64,000 nt of DNA, taken from the NCBI GenBank assembly GCA_026004035.1, contig BPII01000004.1:96821-160820 (forward strand). Direction: 5' to 3'. The stretch is from Candidatus Sericytochromatia bacterium. Lineage in GTDB: Bacteria; Cyanobacteriota; Sericytochromatia; UBA7694; JACMQJ01. Each line of letters starts with the position of its first letter. Position 1 is the stretch's first letter. Below, piece by piece: positions 38,021 to 49,050 of this stretch. The position numbers and the translations under genes were made by a program. The notes below the pieces were generated by a model, which saw only the letters and a program-made list of their open reading frames with translations, had not been told where the DNA came from and did not search any database.

Positions 38021-39103
38021 TCATTTAAAAGCTTCTGCAACAGCTGGATGAACTATTTTAGAATTTTCAATATTTAGACCTTTTGCTAAAACAGAGTTTT
38101 TTAACATTGCTTCTTTATATCCAAGGTTAGCAACTTGAAGTATATAAGGCAAGGTAGCATTTGTCAAACCAATAGTTGAAGTTCTAGGAACAGCTCCTGG
38201 AATATTAGCTACTCCATAATGAATAACTCCATCAACATTATAAACAGGGTTACTATGAGTTGTAGGGTGAATAGTTTCAACACATCCACCTTGATCAACT
38301 GATATATCAACAATAACAGATCCTTTTTTCATTTTTGAAACCATACTTTTTGTAACTAATGTTGGTGCTTTGGCTCCTGCTATTAAAACTGCACCTATTA
38401 ATAAATCAGCTTCTTCTACTGCTCTTTCTATATTTTCTACATTAGAAGCTAATGTTAAAAATCTACCTGATAAAATATCTTCTAATTGTCTTAATCTATC
38501 AAGGTTTGTATCCAATATTGTAACTTGTGCACCCATTCCTAAAGCGATTTTTGCTGCTTGTGTCCCTGTTACACCACCCCCAATTATTACAACATTACCC
38601 GGATTTACACCTGGTATTCCACCAAGAAGAACACCTCTACCTCCATTATTCTTTTCTAAATATTGTGCTCCTATTTGAACAGCCATTCGTCCTGCTATTT
38701 CACTCATTGGAGTTAATAATGGTAAGGAACCATTAGGTAATTGTATTGTTTCATAAGCTATACCAACAAGTCCTATATCTAATAAAGTATCTGTTAATTC
38801 TTTAGATGCTGCTAAGTGTAAATATGTAAAGAGTATATGCTCTTTTTTTAAGAATTTATATTCAGAGCTTAAAGGTTCTTTTACTTTTACTATCATGTCA
38901 GAGGCTTCAAAAACATCTTCAGCTTTATCTAATATTTCAGCACCTGACTTTATATATTCTTCATCAGAAAAGCTACTGCCAACACCAGCATTTTTTTCTA
39001 TATATACTTTATGTCCTGAACTTACAAGAACTTTTGCTCCTACTGGAGTTAAAGCAACTCTGTATTCATTATCTTTTATTTCTTTTGGAACACCTATACG
39101 CAT
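38021..39103 (-). CDS. ald: Alanine dehydrogenase
   Basis: A 360-residue NAD-dependent enzyme interconverting L-alanine and pyruvate plus ammonia. It begins [20 protein letters not shown], with [22 protein letters not shown] [14 protein letters not shown], the Rossmann [17 protein letters not shown] and a late [20 protein letters not shown]. Active-site Lys and His positions fit the family. It could feed alanine formed in amino acid or pyrimidine breakdown into pyruvate. A GGAGATG-type site lies upstream. surE follows in the opposite coordinate direction on the same strand with a 19-base gap. Confidence 0.95.
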   Translation of the reverse strand: MRIGVPKEIKDNEYRVALTPVGAKVLVSSGHKVYIEKNAGVGSSFSDEEYIKSGAEILDKAEDVFEASDMIVKVKEPLSSEYKFLKKEHILFTYLHLAASKELTDTLLDIGLVGIAYETIQLPNGSLPLLTPMSEIAGRMAVQIGAQYLEKNNGGRGVLLGGIPGVNPGNVVIIGGGVTGTQAAKIALGMGAQVTILDTNLDRLRQLEDILSGRFLTLASNVENIERAVEEADLLIGAVLIAGAKAPTLVTKSMVSKMKKGSVIVDISVDQGGCVETIHPTTHSNPVYNVDGVIHYGVANIPGAVPRTSTIGLTNATLPYILQVANLGYKEAMLKNSVLAKGLNIENSKIVHPAVAEAFK

Positions 39104-39122
39104 AATAACATCATCTCCTTAT

Positions 39123-39884
39123 TTAAATAGTAATATTCATTTCAAGTAAATCATTTAAAAACTTATAATTAGTCATATCATAATGTATTGGAGTTATTGA
39201 AACATAGTTATTTTTTACAACAGAAAAATCAGAATCAGGATCATCTTCATGTTCTAATGACTCACCAGCTAACCAATAGTATGTTTTACCTCTTAAGTCT
39301 GTTCTTTTTTCAAAAATATCTATATAACGATGAATTCCTAATTTAGTTATTTTATATCCTTTTAATAGTTTTTTATCAACAGCAGGAACATTTATATTTA
39401 ATAGTGTTTTTACTGGTAACAATTTTGGATTAAATGTTCTTATAAAATTTAATATAAAATCAGCAGCTGTTTCATAATTGTTGTCTTCAAAACTTGCTAA
39501 TGAAACAGCAATACTAGGAATTCCAAGTATTGTTCCTTCCATAGCTGCTGAAACTGTTCCAGAGTATATTACATCTGTTCCCATATTTTGACCTCTATTT
39601 ATACCTGATATTATTAAATCAGGTTTAAAATTTAAAATAGCACCTACACCTAACTTAATACAATCTGAAGGTGTGCCGTTAATTTGCCATGATTTTTTTA
39701 CATTATTGAAAATATTTACTTCTTCAGCTCTCAAAGGTTTATGTAAAGTTAAAGCATGTCCATTAGCACTTCTTTCTCTATCAGGTGCTAAAACATAAAC
39801 ATCATGTTCTTTTCCAATTGTTTCTGATAATACTTTTATTCCTTTTGCAAATATACCATCATCATTTGAAATGACTATATTCAT
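39123..39884 (-). CDS. surE: 5'-nucleotidase SurE
   Basis: A 253-residue metal-dependent nucleotidase/phosphatase acting on nucleoside 5'- and 3'-monophosphates. The N-terminal ISNDDGIFAKGIKVL has the paired metal-binding Asps, followed by APDRERSANGHALTLHKPL, NGTPSDCIKLG and SGINRGQNMGTDVIYSGTVSAAMEG. Length and motif order are normal. It is upstream of ald on the same strand, and a shared transcript is likely. It may recycle nucleotides and help survival in stationary phase. Confidence 0.94.
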   Translation of the reverse strand: MNIVISNDDGIFAKGIKVLSETIGKEHDVYVLAPDRERSANGHALTLHKPLRAEEVNIFNNVKKSWQINGTPSDCIKLGVGAILNFKPDLIISGINRGQNMGTDVIYSGTVSAAMEGTILGIPSIAVSLASFEDNNYETAADFILNFIRTFNPKLLPVKTLLNINVPAVDKKLLKGYKITKLGIHRYIDIFEKRTDLRGKTYYWLAGESLEHEDDPDSDFSVVKNNYVSITPIHYDMTNYKFLNDLLEMNITI

Positions 39885-39985
39885 TATTACTCCATTAATT
39901 ATAATTAACTAATTTATAACCAAATTTTAACATAAATTATTTATATTACAAAATATTTTTAAAAATAAAGTAAAAATTTTTGTAA

Positions 39986-40912
39986 CTAAAAAATAACTTT
40001 TCCTAATATAGATGTAAGTAATGATTTTGCTACTTCAGCTGTATGATTTCTATTATCTAATAAAGGATTTACTTCCACTATATCTACACTATTTATCAAA
40101 TTTGTTTCAGCTAATACTTCTAGCATTAAATGAGCTTCTCTTAGTGTAACTCCGCCCATTACAGGTGTTCCTGTTCCAAATATTACCAAAGAATCTATTC
40201 CATCTATATCAAAGCTTAAATGTATTGGATTTTTATTTGGTGAAGTTATTTTTATTGCTTCTTTTATACAATAAAGCATTCCTTTTTCATCAATATCTTT
40301 CATTGTAAATACTTTAATACCATATTGATTAATAAGTTTTCCTTCAGGGGGATCAACACTTCTTACTCCAATAATTACTATTTTCTTAGTATCTAAGAAA
40401 TTATTTTCAAAAATAGATTTAAGTTTATCATTTCCTAAACCACTTGCAATAGCTAAAGGCATTCCATGAATATTTCCTGATGGGCTAGTATCCTCTGTGT
40501 TAAAGTCAGCATGAGCATCAAACCATATCAAACCAAATTCTTGATTTTTTTCTTTATAATATTTAGAAATACCAGCTATACTTCCTATAGCAAGAGAGTG
40601 ATCACCTCCCAAAACTAAAGGTAAATAATCATTCTTAATTGAGTTATATACTTTTTCTTTTAATTCCAAACAAAATTTATAAACTTCATCTAAATATCTT
40701 ATTTTTCCTTTTTCAAACTCAACAGGTGGGTATGGTTCTTCAAGAGAATATATATTGCCAGAATCTATATATTCAATATTCATATTTGTAAGTGTTTCAT
40801 ATAATCCTGATAATCTTATTGCATCAGGACCTAAAGATGCTCCTTTATAAGGTGAAGCTATACTTATAGGTGCTCCAATAATATTTACTTTTTTAGACTT
40901 TTTTATTATCAT
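39986..40912 (-). CDS. Arginase/agmatinase family ureohydrolase
   Basis: A 308-residue manganese enzyme. Metal motifs are GGDHSLAIGS, WFDAHADFNTEDTSPSGNIHG and SFDIDGIDSL. Active-site region GTGTPVMGGVTLREAHLM and the C-terminal EVNPLLDNRNHTAEVA fit arginase, which gives ornithine and urea, more than agmatinase. The C-terminal part suits the rocF subgroup, though the substrate cannot be settled from motifs. It is a single gene with ~80 bp of AT-rich spacer to surE. Confidence 0.9.
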   Translation of the reverse strand: MIIKKSKKVNIIGAPISIASPYKGASLGPDAIRLSGLYETLTNMNIEYIDSGNIYSLEEPYPPVEFEKGKIRYLDEVYKFCLELKEKVYNSIKNDYLPLVLGGDHSLAIGSIAGISKYYKEKNQEFGLIWFDAHADFNTEDTSPSGNIHGMPLAIASGLGNDKLKSIFENNFLDTKKIVIIGVRSVDPPEGKLINQYGIKVFTMKDIDEKGMLYCIKEAIKITSPNKNPIHLSFDIDGIDSLVIFGTGTPVMGGVTLREAHLMLEVLAETNLINSVDIVEVNPLLDNRNHTAEVAKSLLTSILGKVIF

Positions 40913-40967
40913 ACCAATATTAGTTAGTGTATAAACAATAAATATTATAGCAAAGTATAAAAATAAT

Positions 40968-41581
40968 TTAAAACCTATTATTTACAGACAATAAAATCAG
41001 TTTGTTATCTTGGTAATATAAAAAATTTATTTTATTTTCTTGAAGATTTTTTTTTAGTTTCAAATTATATAAATTAATTATATTCTCAACTTCATTATTT
41101 GTAAGTAAGTTTTCTCTATAAAATACCCGTTATATCATTCAATAAATCAATTAAAGATACTATAGAATATAAGCTTATAAAAACGCTTAAAGTATTTAAT
41201 AAAAAACCTAATGTAGTAGTATTTTGAAATATTCCATTTTGGGTATAAATAATTTTATTTTCTTTATTTGCATAATAGCCCATTACAGACGCTAGAGGTA
41301 ATCCTATTGTTGAAAAAAGAATATTTCTAATTCTTCTATTATAAATTTCAGAAATTACTTTATTATACAAATCTTTATTATTTGATAATGAAGCTATAAA
41401 CCTCATCATTAACTCTAAATCCATTTATAAAAACTTCTCTAATGGTATTATTACCTATTTTTATATATCTTATTTTAGCTTTTCTTTTTGAAAATTCTAT
41501 ACATTCGCTTATATTCTCTTGAGAATAAACATTTTGTATAAGTAGTGTAAATATTAAAAATATACTTACAACTATTTTCAA
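40968..41581 (-). CDS. Hypothetical membrane/exported protein (two frameshifts)
   Basis: A TTG start overlaps the prfA stop (TTGA). The N-terminus is a signal peptide ([20 protein letters not shown], then QE). An extra base near 41400-41420 leads into [18 protein letters not shown], a hydrophobic [16 protein letters not shown] and a second membrane span ([20 protein letters not shown]). A further extra base near 41124 restores [19 protein letters not shown] and the stop at 40968. Corrected, it is 203 residues. I recognise no family. Coupling to prfA may reflect transcription only. Confidence 0.6.
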
Positions 41582-42669
41582 GCTATTACTCCAATTTCTG
41601 TAAGTTCTTGAAGCTTTTTCTTTTGATCATCAGCTATAAGAGCATCTATAATCTCATCTAAATCACCTTCAAGTATTTCATTAAGTTTATACAAAGTTAA
41701 TTTTATTCTATGGTCAGTTACTCTATTTTCAGGAAAATTAAAAGTTCTAATTCTTTCTGATCTATCACCAGAACCAACCATTGCGCTTTTCATCTCTGCT
41801 TGTGCTTGATGTTGTTCTTGCATAATTTGATTCCACAGCTTAGCTCTTAATATTTCCATAGCTTTTTCTTTATTTTGTAATTGACTTCTCTCTTCAGAAC
41901 AAGCAACCATAATTCCAGAAGGTTTATGAAATATTCTTACAGCTGTTTCTACTTTATTCACATTTTGCCCACCTGCACCACCTGAACGCATAGTACTTAT
42001 TTCTAAATCTTTAGGATCAATATATAATTCTATTTCTTCAGCTTCAGGTATGACAGCAACAGTAGCAGCGCTTGTATGTATTCTACCTGATGACTCTGTA
42101 ATAGGTACTCTTTGAACTCTATGAACACCAGCTTCATATTTTAATTTACTATAAACTTTATCACCAGATATAGACATTATTACTTCTTTATAGCCACCAA
42201 GTCCTGTATCATTTGCATCGACAAGTTTTACTTTCCATCCGTTTTTTTCAGCATATTTCATATACATTCTCATTAAATCACCAGCAAATAAACTTGCTTC
42301 TTCGCCACCTGTTCCTGCTCTTATTTCCATTATTATATTTTTATCATCATTAGGATCTTTTGGTAGTAATAATATTTCTAACTTTTCTTCTAATTCTTTT
42401 TGTTTTTTCTCTAACTCTAATATTTCTTGTTCTATTAATTCTCTCATTTCAGGTTCATTTTCATTTTTCAGCATATCTTTAGTATCATCTAAATTTTTTC
42501 TTATTTCTAAAAGTTGGTGATATGTATTTACTTGTTCCTCTAAATCTGCTCTAGATTTACTATATTTCTTAACTAACTTTTGATCCGATAAAACTTTTGG
42601 ATCAGATAACAATTCTTCTAATTCCTTATATGTTCTTTCTATTTCAACCATTTTACTTTCTAAGTTCAT
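41578..42669 (-). CDS. prfA: Peptide chain release factor 1
   Basis: A 363-residue class I release factor reading UAA and UAG. The catalytic GGQ is in [18 protein letters not shown], with the domain-2 region [18 protein letters not shown], and the stop-codon recognition PxT-type motif appears as [19 protein letters not shown] and the C-terminal [16 protein letters not shown] confirm RF1. Length is standard. Use of UAG stops elsewhere in the window (polyprenyl synthase, preT) fits a functional RF1. Confidence 0.96.
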   Translation of the reverse strand: MNLESKMVEIERTYKELEELLSDPKVLSDQKLVKKYSKSRADLEEQVNTYHQLLEIRKNLDDTKDMLKNENEPEMRELIEQEILELEKKQKELEEKLEILLLPKDPNDDKNIIMEIRAGTGGEEASLFAGDLMRMYMKYAEKNGWKVKLVDANDTGLGGYKEVIMSISGDKVYSKLKYEAGVHRVQRVPITESSGRIHTSAATVAVIPEAEEIELYIDPKDLEISTMRSGGAGGQNVNKVETAVRIFHKPSGIMVACSEERSQLQNKEKAMEILRAKLWNQIMQEQHQAQAEMKSAMVGSGDRSERIRTFNFPENRVTDHRIKLTLYKLNEILEGDLDEIIDALIADDQKKKLQELTEIGVIA

Positions 42670-42739
42670 ATTTTTACAACCAAAAAAATAACAATATCAA
42701 TTTATAATCCTATATTATAATTATACAAGAGGTTAGTTA

Positions 42740-45175
42740 ATGCAAAAAAGTTTAAAATATTTACTTATATATTATTTCTTATTTTCTTTTTCAGCAAAAG
42801 CTGATGTAATTCAGGATAGTCTAGATTTTAATAATAAGTACATAACAGGTTCATTTAATTCTGTTTCTATAAATGATGATTCTACATCTTTAGCAATTAA
42901 TCCTGGTGGAATTGGAATTAAAAGAGAAGGTGAATTATTTTTCTCAAATTCAATTTATTCTGATTTATATCAAACAAATATTTTTGCTTCATTCTCAAAT
43001 TTTAATATTGGTTATCAACAATTTTTACCTTCAAATAATATAAGACCGTTAAGAAAATATATCTTTGGAACAGCATTTCCAATTATACAAGGAATAAGCA
43101 CCGGTATTTCTTATAGTCACATTCAAACTTCAGATAATACTAATTTTTCAACATCAAGTTTTGATTTTGGTTTATTATCTAGACCTACAGATTTTTTATC
43201 AATAGGATTTGTTTTAAGAAATATAAATACACCAATTATTGACAAAACTATTATTAATAGAACTTACGCATTAGGTTTAGGTTTTAGACCTTTTTCATGG
43301 GATAGATTATCAATAAATTTAGATACTGAATGGGTTGAAGGTTCCAATATTGAAAAAGTTTTTACAAATTTAGGTTTTGAAAGTGAGTTTATAGATGGTA
43401 TAGTTTTAAAAGGTAGATTAGCAACTACTCCAAAATTTGATAATTTTTCTTTTAATACAGAATTATCATTAAATTTTCCTTATATAAGTGTAGGTTATGG
43501 AAGAACTCTTGATAAAAGAACTAAAGATGCATTTCAATTTAAAATAACACTTAATCAAAATAGAAGTATATTTTTAGCTAATAATTCAAAATTTGCTGAA
43601 ATAAAATTAAGTGGTAATATAAAATCAACAAAAGAAAATAGAATAAATATTTTTGGAACTCAAAAAAGGGATAGTTTATTTGATTATTTAGAAGATATTG
43701 ATAAAGCTAAGAACGATAAACAAATATCTGGCATAGTCCTTTATTTTGATAATTACAATTCTTCGTTAGCTGTAAATGAAGAATTAAAAGATAAAATAAT
43801 TGACTTTAAAAAAAGTGGTAAAAAAGTAGTTTCTTTTATTAAGAATATAGATTTAAAGCAATTATATTTAGCTAGTGTATCAGATTATATAGTAATGCAT
43901 CCTTTAGGAGAAATAAATTTAAGTGGTATAGGATTTACAAATCTATATTTTAAAAATTTATTTGATAAACTAGGAATAATTGTTGAGTTTGAAAGTGTTG
44001 GTAAATATAAATCAGCTATAGAACCATATATAATGAAAAGAGCATCAGAATATGATAGAGAACAAAATATTGATTTTTTGAAAGATTTATATGAAGAGAT
44101 AATAAACCAAATATCAGAAAGTAAAAGTATAGATAAAGATAAACTGAATAAACTAATAAATGAATTATTTATAATAGACTCTAAAACAGCAAAAGATTTA
44201 AGAATTGTAGATGAAATTTCTCATTATGATGAAATTGAAAATATATTATCTAGACTAAATAATGTAAGAGGTAAGTATCCTCTCGTTGATATTTCAAAAA
44301 TAAATTATAAACAATATAATTGGAAAGATGAAAATATTATAGCTATTGTAAATGCTAGTGGTTTAATATCAGAAGGTTATTCTTCAAGAGATTTTTTATC
44401 TGGAGAAAACATAATTGGTTCTGATACTATAGCTAGAATTTTAAATATTTTAAGAAAGAATCAAGATGTAAAAGCTGTTATTTTAAGAATTGATTCTGGT
44501 GGTGGTTCTTCTTTAGCATCTGACATTATTTCAAGAGAAATTGAACTATTTAAACAAGAAAATGAAAAAAAACCGATAATAATTTCTATGGGAGATATTG
44601 CAGCTTCAGGTGCTTATTGGATATCAGTTTTTGGAGATAAAATTTTAGCAAATAAAACTACCATAACAGGAAGCATAGGAGTTTTTACAGGAAAAATAAG
44701 TTATGATAAATTACTAGAAAAAATAGGTATAACAACAGATTCTTTTAAAATAAATGATAACGCTGATGTTTATTCTAATTTAAGACGATTTAAAGATAAT
44801 GAGAAAAAAATTATAAAAAAAAGTGCTGAAAATATATATAGACTTTTTTTGGAAAAAGTAGCAAAAGGTAGAAACATACCAATAGAAAAAGTTGAAGAAA
44901 TAGCACAAGGTAGGATATATTCTGGAAAAAAAGCAAAAGAAATTAATTTAATAGATGAAATAGGAGGTATAACTAAAGCAATAGATTTAGCTAAAAATTT
45001 ATCTAATATAAAAGGAAAATTTAAAATATACAATGTTAATTCTGATTTTGAAGCTATTGCTTCATTTATAAATGAACCATTACAAACATTTATACCTATA
45101 AGATTATTTAATATGATAAACAATAGTAGCTTTTTATCTATTATTCCTTACTGGAACATTTATTTAGAAAAATAA
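42740..45175 (+). CDS. sppA: Fusion: N-terminal beta-barrel-like domain plus SppA (S49) peptidase
   Basis: An 811-residue protein with a signal peptide (MQKSLKYLLIYYFLFSFSAKA). Residues ~25-285 look like outer-membrane barrel strands (NFNIGYQQFLPSN, LSIGFVLRNINTP, TYALGLGFRPFSWDRLSINL, DAFQFKITLNQN). Then two tandem S49 domains form a full-size SppA: the catalytic Lys is K424 in GKYKSAIEPY, and the nucleophile is Ser623 in GDIAASGAYW. SppA normally digests leftover signal peptides in the inner membrane. Here the barrel-like front would place the peptidase in the periplasm near the outer membrane. A GAGGT site precedes the ATG. Confidence 0.9.
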   Translation: MQKSLKYLLIYYFLFSFSAKADVIQDSLDFNNKYITGSFNSVSINDDSTSLAINPGGIGIKREGELFFSNSIYSDLYQTNIFASFSNFNIGYQQFLPSNNIRPLRKYIFGTAFPIIQGISTGISYSHIQTSDNTNFSTSSFDFGLLSRPTDFLSIGFVLRNINTPIIDKTIINRTYALGLGFRPFSWDRLSINLDTEWVEGSNIEKVFTNLGFESEFIDGIVLKGRLATTPKFDNFSFNTELSLNFPYISVGYGRTLDKRTKDAFQFKITLNQNRSIFLANNSKFAEIKLSGNIKSTKENRINIFGTQKRDSLFDYLEDIDKAKNDKQISGIVLYFDNYNSSLAVNEELKDKIIDFKKSGKKVVSFIKNIDLKQLYLASVSDYIVMHPLGEINLSGIGFTNLYFKNLFDKLGIIVEFESVGKYKSAIEPYIMKRASEYDREQNIDFLKDLYEEIINQISESKSIDKDKLNKLINELFIIDSKTAKDLRIVDEISHYDEIENILSRLNNVRGKYPLVDISKINYKQYNWKDENIIAIVNASGLISEGYSSRDFLSGENIIGSDTIARILNILRKNQDVKAVILRIDSGGGSSLASDIISREIELFKQENEKKPIIISMGDIAASGAYWISVFGDKILANKTTITGSIGVFTGKISYDKLLEKIGITTDSFKINDNADVYSNLRRFKDNEKKIIKKSAENIYRLFLEKVAKGRNIPIEKVEEIAQGRIYSGKKAKEINLIDEIGGITKAIDLAKNLSNIKGKFKIYNVNSDFEAIASFINEPLQTFIPIRLFNMINNSSFLSIIPYWNIYLEK

Positions 45176-45180
45176 AAAAT

Positions 45181-45203
45181 ATTTTCAAAAAAATATTGAA
45201 AAT
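45181..45203 (+). terminator. Possible terminator hairpin after sppA
   Basis: ATTTTCAA and TTGAAAAT form an 8 bp perfect stem around a 7-base loop, 5 bases after the sppA stop. The stem is AT-rich and only a few Ts follow, so it is weak as a terminator. Its right arm contains the -35 box of the next promoter. Confidence 0.3.
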
Positions 45204-45224
45204 TTAACATTACTATACTATAAT
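45196..45224 (+). promoter_or_regulatory. Promoter of the pyrimidine-degradation cluster
   Basis: TTGAAA (45196-45201) and TATAAT (45219-45224) are spaced by exactly 17 bp, 43 bp before the hydantoinase ATG; TAAGGAG at 45255-45261 is its ribosome site. The -35 box lies within one arm of a hairpin, so RNA polymerase access and upstream termination could interact. No operator palindrome is obvious. Confidence 0.6.
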
Positions 45225-45267
45225 AAACTTTACAATATAATTTTCTTAACAAAGTAAGGAGACAAAG

Positions 45268-46667
45268 ATGTCATTACTGATCAAAGGTGGACGAATTGTT
45301 ACTGCTGTTGATGATTACTATGCTGATATTTTTATAGAAAATGAGACTATTTCTTTGATTGGTAAAAATCTTGAATGTTTCAGCTGATAAAGTTATAGAT
45401 GCTACTGGCAAATTAGTGATACCGGGTGGTATAGATCCTCATACTCACATGGATATGCCCTTTGGTGGTACTGTTTCTGCTGATGACTTTGAGACTGGGA
45501 CTAAGAGCAGCAGCGCATGGTGGAACAACAACTATAATAGATTTTGCTATTCAAGCTAAAGGTAAATCTACTTTTGAAGCATTAGATACTTGGCATGCTA
45601 AAGCTGAAGGTAAAGCTAGTATAGATTATGGTTTTCATATGATAATTACAGATTTAGAAGAAAATAGAGTTTCTGAGATGACTAAACTAGCTAATGAAGG
45701 TGTAACTTCTTATAAATTATTTATGGCTTACCCGGGTGTGCTTTATGTAGATGATGGGACTATATATAGGGCAATGAGAAAAGCTGGTGAGAGGATGGTA
45801 CTGTTGTTTGTATGCATGCTGAAAATGGTATTGTTATAGATGAAATTGTTAAAAGAGCTCAAAGAGAGGGTAAGAAAGAACCAAAATGGCATGCTTTAAC
45901 TAGACCAACTCGTATGGAAGCTGAAGGAGTTCATAGAGCTATTTCTATTGCTGAAGTAGCAGGAGTTCCTGTTTATATTGTTCATTTATCTTCAGCTGAT
46001 GCATTGGAACAGGTAGTTCTTGCAAGAGATAGAGGTATTCATGCTTTTGCTGAAACTTGCCCTCAATACTTATTTTTGGATCAATCATATTATGATAAAC
46101 CTGATTTTGAAGGTGCTAAGTATGTTATGACTCCTGCACTTGAGGGAAAAAACATAATCAAGAACACTTATGGCGAGGACTTAAAATTTGGTGACTTACA
46201 AGCTATTTCAACTGATCACTGCCCATTTTGCTTCAAAGAGCAAAAAGAATTGGGTAGAGATGACTTTGCAAAAATTCCTAATGGATGCTCCTGGTGTAGA
46301 AAATCGTATGAGTCTAGTTTATAATGGTGGTGTTGTACATAACCGTATTTCTCTAAATAAATTTGTTGAACTAACTTCAACAGCAGCAGCTAAAATATTT
46401 GGTTTATTCCCTAAAAAAGGAACTATTGCAGTTGGTAGTGATGCAGATATTGTTATTTTTGATACAGAAAGAGAAGAAACAATAAGTGTTAACAATCCAA
46501 TAACTCATCATATGAATGTAGATTACAATGCTTATGAAGGATTTAAAGTAAAAGGTGTTTCAGAAACTGTTATATCAAGAGGTAGAATAGTTATAGATAA
46601 ATATAACTACGTAGGTAAAAAAGGTCATGGAAAATTTCTAAAAAGAGGATTTTATAGAGGATTTTAA
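45268..46667 (+). CDS. hydA: Dihydropyrimidinase/hydantoinase (four frameshifts)
   Basis: Opens the dihydrouracil/dihydrothymine ring to N-carbamoyl-beta-amino acids. Metal ligands are [13 protein letters not shown] (HxH), the carboxylated Lys in [11 protein letters not shown], the His of [12 protein letters not shown] and the Asp of STDHCPFCF. The frame from the ATG at 45268 is broken near 45376, 45500, 45790 and 46282; five extra bases in total, and their removal gives 465 codons, normal for the family. For example the third break restores [13 protein letters not shown] and the fourth [11 protein letters not shown]. It is the first gene of the cluster, with a strong promoter and Shine-Dalgarno sequence. 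Confidence 0.93.
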
Positions 46668-46687
46668 ATTTTATTAGGAGTTAAATT

Positions 46688-48138
46688 ATGTCTATTTTAA
46701 AAAATTACATTAACGGTGAATTTATTAATTCATTATCAAATGATTACTTAGATGTTACAAATCCTGCAACTGAAGAAGTAATAGCAAAAGTCCCTTTATC
46801 TAATAAGAAAGACTTAGATAATGCTGTATTAGCAGCAAAAGAAGCTTTTAAAACATGGAGAAAAACAATACCTACTGAAAGAGTTAAATATATTTTTAAA
46901 TTTAAAAATTTAATGGAAGAACATTTTGAAGAAATTGCAAAGTTAGTTACTATTGAACATGGTAAAACTCTTGATGAAGCAAGAGGAGATGTTAGAAGAG
47001 GTATAGATAATCTTGATGTAGCTTGTGGCATACCTTCTTTAATGCAAGGTGAATGTCTTGAAGATGTCGGAAGAAATATAGATTGTGTTAGTTTTAGAAG
47101 AGCAATGGGAGTTTTTGCTGCAATTACACCTTTTAATTTTCCATCTATGGTGCCTCTTTGGTTTATACCTTACGCAATAGCAAACAGGTAATACTTTTGT
47201 TTTAAAACCTTCTGAACAAGTACCTACAACACAACAAAGAATGTTTGAATTATGGCATCAAACAGGATTACCAAAAGGTTTGTTTTAAATATGGTTCATG
47301 GAGCTAAAGATATAGTAAATGGAATTTGTGAGCATCCAGATATTACAGGTGTTTCTTTTGTTGGTTCATCACCTTGTTGCTAAACATGTATATGAACTTA
47401 GTGCTAAACCTGGTAAAAAGAGTACAAGCATTAGGAGGAGCAAAAAACTTATTTAGTTGTAATGCCTGATGCTGAATTAGAACAAACAACAAAATGTTCT
47501 TACAGATTCTTGTTTTGGTTGTGCTGGTGAAAGGTGTTTAGCTGGAAGCACTTTAATTATGGTAGGTGAAGCACATAGTAAGTTTAAAGATGCCTTTAAT
47601 TAATAGAATTAAAAATATAAAAGTTGGTAATGGCTTAGAACAGGGTGTAACAATGGGTCCTGTTATCTCAAAAGCACATAAGGAAAGAGTTATTAGATAT
47701 ATAGAAAAAGGTATAGAAGAAGGAGCTGAATTATTGCTAGATGGTAGAGTTGGTTATGAAGATACAAAAGGCTATTTTTTAGGACCAACAGTTTTTGATA
47801 AAGTAAAACCTGATATGGTCATAGGTAAGGAAGAAATTTTTGGACCTGTTTTATGTATTATGCAAGTAGAAACTCTTGAAGATGCTATTAAAATAATACA
47901 AAATCATGAGTTAGCCAATACTACTTCAATATTTACTTCAAGTGGTAAATGGGCAAGAGAATTTGCTTATAATGTAGAACCTAGTATGATGGGAGTAAAT
48001 ATAGGTGTAGCTGCTCCTATGTCATTCTTTAACTTTGGAGGAACAAAAGGTTCATTTTTTGGAGATTTAAAAGCACATGGTAAACATTCTATAGAATTTT
48101 ACACAGATAGGAAAGTAATAATAACTAGATGGTTTTAA
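46688..48138 (+). CDS. mmsA: Methylmalonate-semialdehyde dehydrogenase, CoA-acylating (frameshifted)
   Basis: Oxidises malonate/methylmalonate semialdehyde to acetyl-/propionyl-CoA with NAD and CoA. Start [18 protein letters not shown], then [19 protein letters not shown] and [20 protein letters not shown]. From 47186 to 47590 many extra bases hide [47 protein letters not shown] and the catalytic Cys in [13 protein letters not shown]; the frame is clean again from about 47590 ([16 protein letters not shown] to [19 protein letters not shown]). A strong TTAGGAG site precedes the ATG. About 482 codons once corrected. It finishes the catabolism of beta-alanine and 3-aminoisobutyrate. Confidence 0.92.
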
Positions 48139-48166
48139 TTTAAAATTTTTATATTTTGGAGGAAAA

Positions 48167-49033
48167 ATGGCAAGAATTGTAAAATCAGGATTAATTCAGC
48201 TTAGTAGTAAAGTTGATACAAATGCATCTTGTGAAGAACATAGAGAAGGTATGATAAAAGCTCATATACCTTACATAGAAGAAGCAGCTAAAAAAGGAGT
48301 ACAAATTTTATGCTTTGAGGAAATTTTTACAGGACCTTATTTTTGTCCATCTCAAGATACTAAATGGTATAACTTAGCTGAAGAAATACCAAATGGACCA
48401 ACAACTCAAATAATGATGGAATATGCAAAAAAATATAATATGGTTATTGTAGTTCCAATTTACGAAAAAGAAATGGATGGAGTATATTATAATACAGCAG
48501 CTGTTATAGATGCTGATGGCAAATACTTAGGAAAATATCGTAAAAATCATATACCACAAGTAAAAGGTTTTTGGGAAAAATTCTTTTTTAAACCGGGAAA
48601 TCTAGGTTATCCTGTATTTAATACAGCTTATGCAAAAATAGGAGTGTATATTTGCTATGATAGACATTTTCCTGAAGGTGCAAGAGCATTAGGTTTAAAT
48701 GGTGCTGAAATTGTTTATAATCCATCGGCTACTGTTGCAGGATTAAGTGAATATTTATGGAAAATTGAACAACCAGCACATGCTGTTGCTAATGGTTACT
48801 ATGTTGGTGCAATCAATAGAGTCGGAACAGAAGCACCTTGGGATATTGGAGAATTTTATGGAACATCTTATTTTGTAAATCCCCGTGGTCAAATTATCGC
48901 TGAAGGAAGCAGAGACAAAGATGAATTAGTTATTGCAGACTTAGATATGGATATGATAAAAGAAGTTAGAGATTTATGGCAATTTTATAGAGACAGAAGA
49001 CCAGAAACTTATGGAAGATTAGTTGATTTATAA
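48167..49033 (+). CDS. Beta-ureidopropionase (nitrilase superfamily)
   Basis: A 288-residue carbon-nitrogen hydrolase removing the carbamoyl group from N-carbamoyl-beta-alanine and N-carbamoyl-3-aminoisobutyrate. The catalytic triad is Glu52 in CFEEIF, Lys126 in KYRKNHIP and Cys163 in VYICYDRHFPEG. NPSATVAGLSEYLWKIEQPAHA and the C-terminal LWQFYRDRRPETYG match the beta-ureidopropionase/N-carbamoylputrescine amidase branch. Genomic position between mmsA and the transaminase supports the pyrimidine role. GGAGG is well placed before the ATG. Confidence 0.92.
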   Translation: MARIVKSGLIQLSSKVDTNASCEEHREGMIKAHIPYIEEAAKKGVQILCFEEIFTGPYFCPSQDTKWYNLAEEIPNGPTTQIMMEYAKKYNMVIVVPIYEKEMDGVYYNTAAVIDADGKYLGKYRKNHIPQVKGFWEKFFFKPGNLGYPVFNTAYAKIGVYICYDRHFPEGARALGLNGAEIVYNPSATVAGLSEYLWKIEQPAHAVANGYYVGAINRVGTEAPWDIGEFYGTSYFVNPRGQIIAEGSRDKDELVIADLDMDMIKEVRDLWQFYRDRRPETYGRLVDL

Positions 49034-49050
49034 TAATTAGGAATATTCTT

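Noticed and set aside
38370..39149. Three plus-strand ORFs across alanine dehydrogenase and its upstream region
   Set aside because: Antisense to a strongly conserved gene; no family resemblance.
45181..45267. Riboswitch or operator in front of the pyrimidine cluster
   Set aside because: Only a promoter, a weak hairpin and a ribosome site could be supported; the leader is too short for a known riboswitch.
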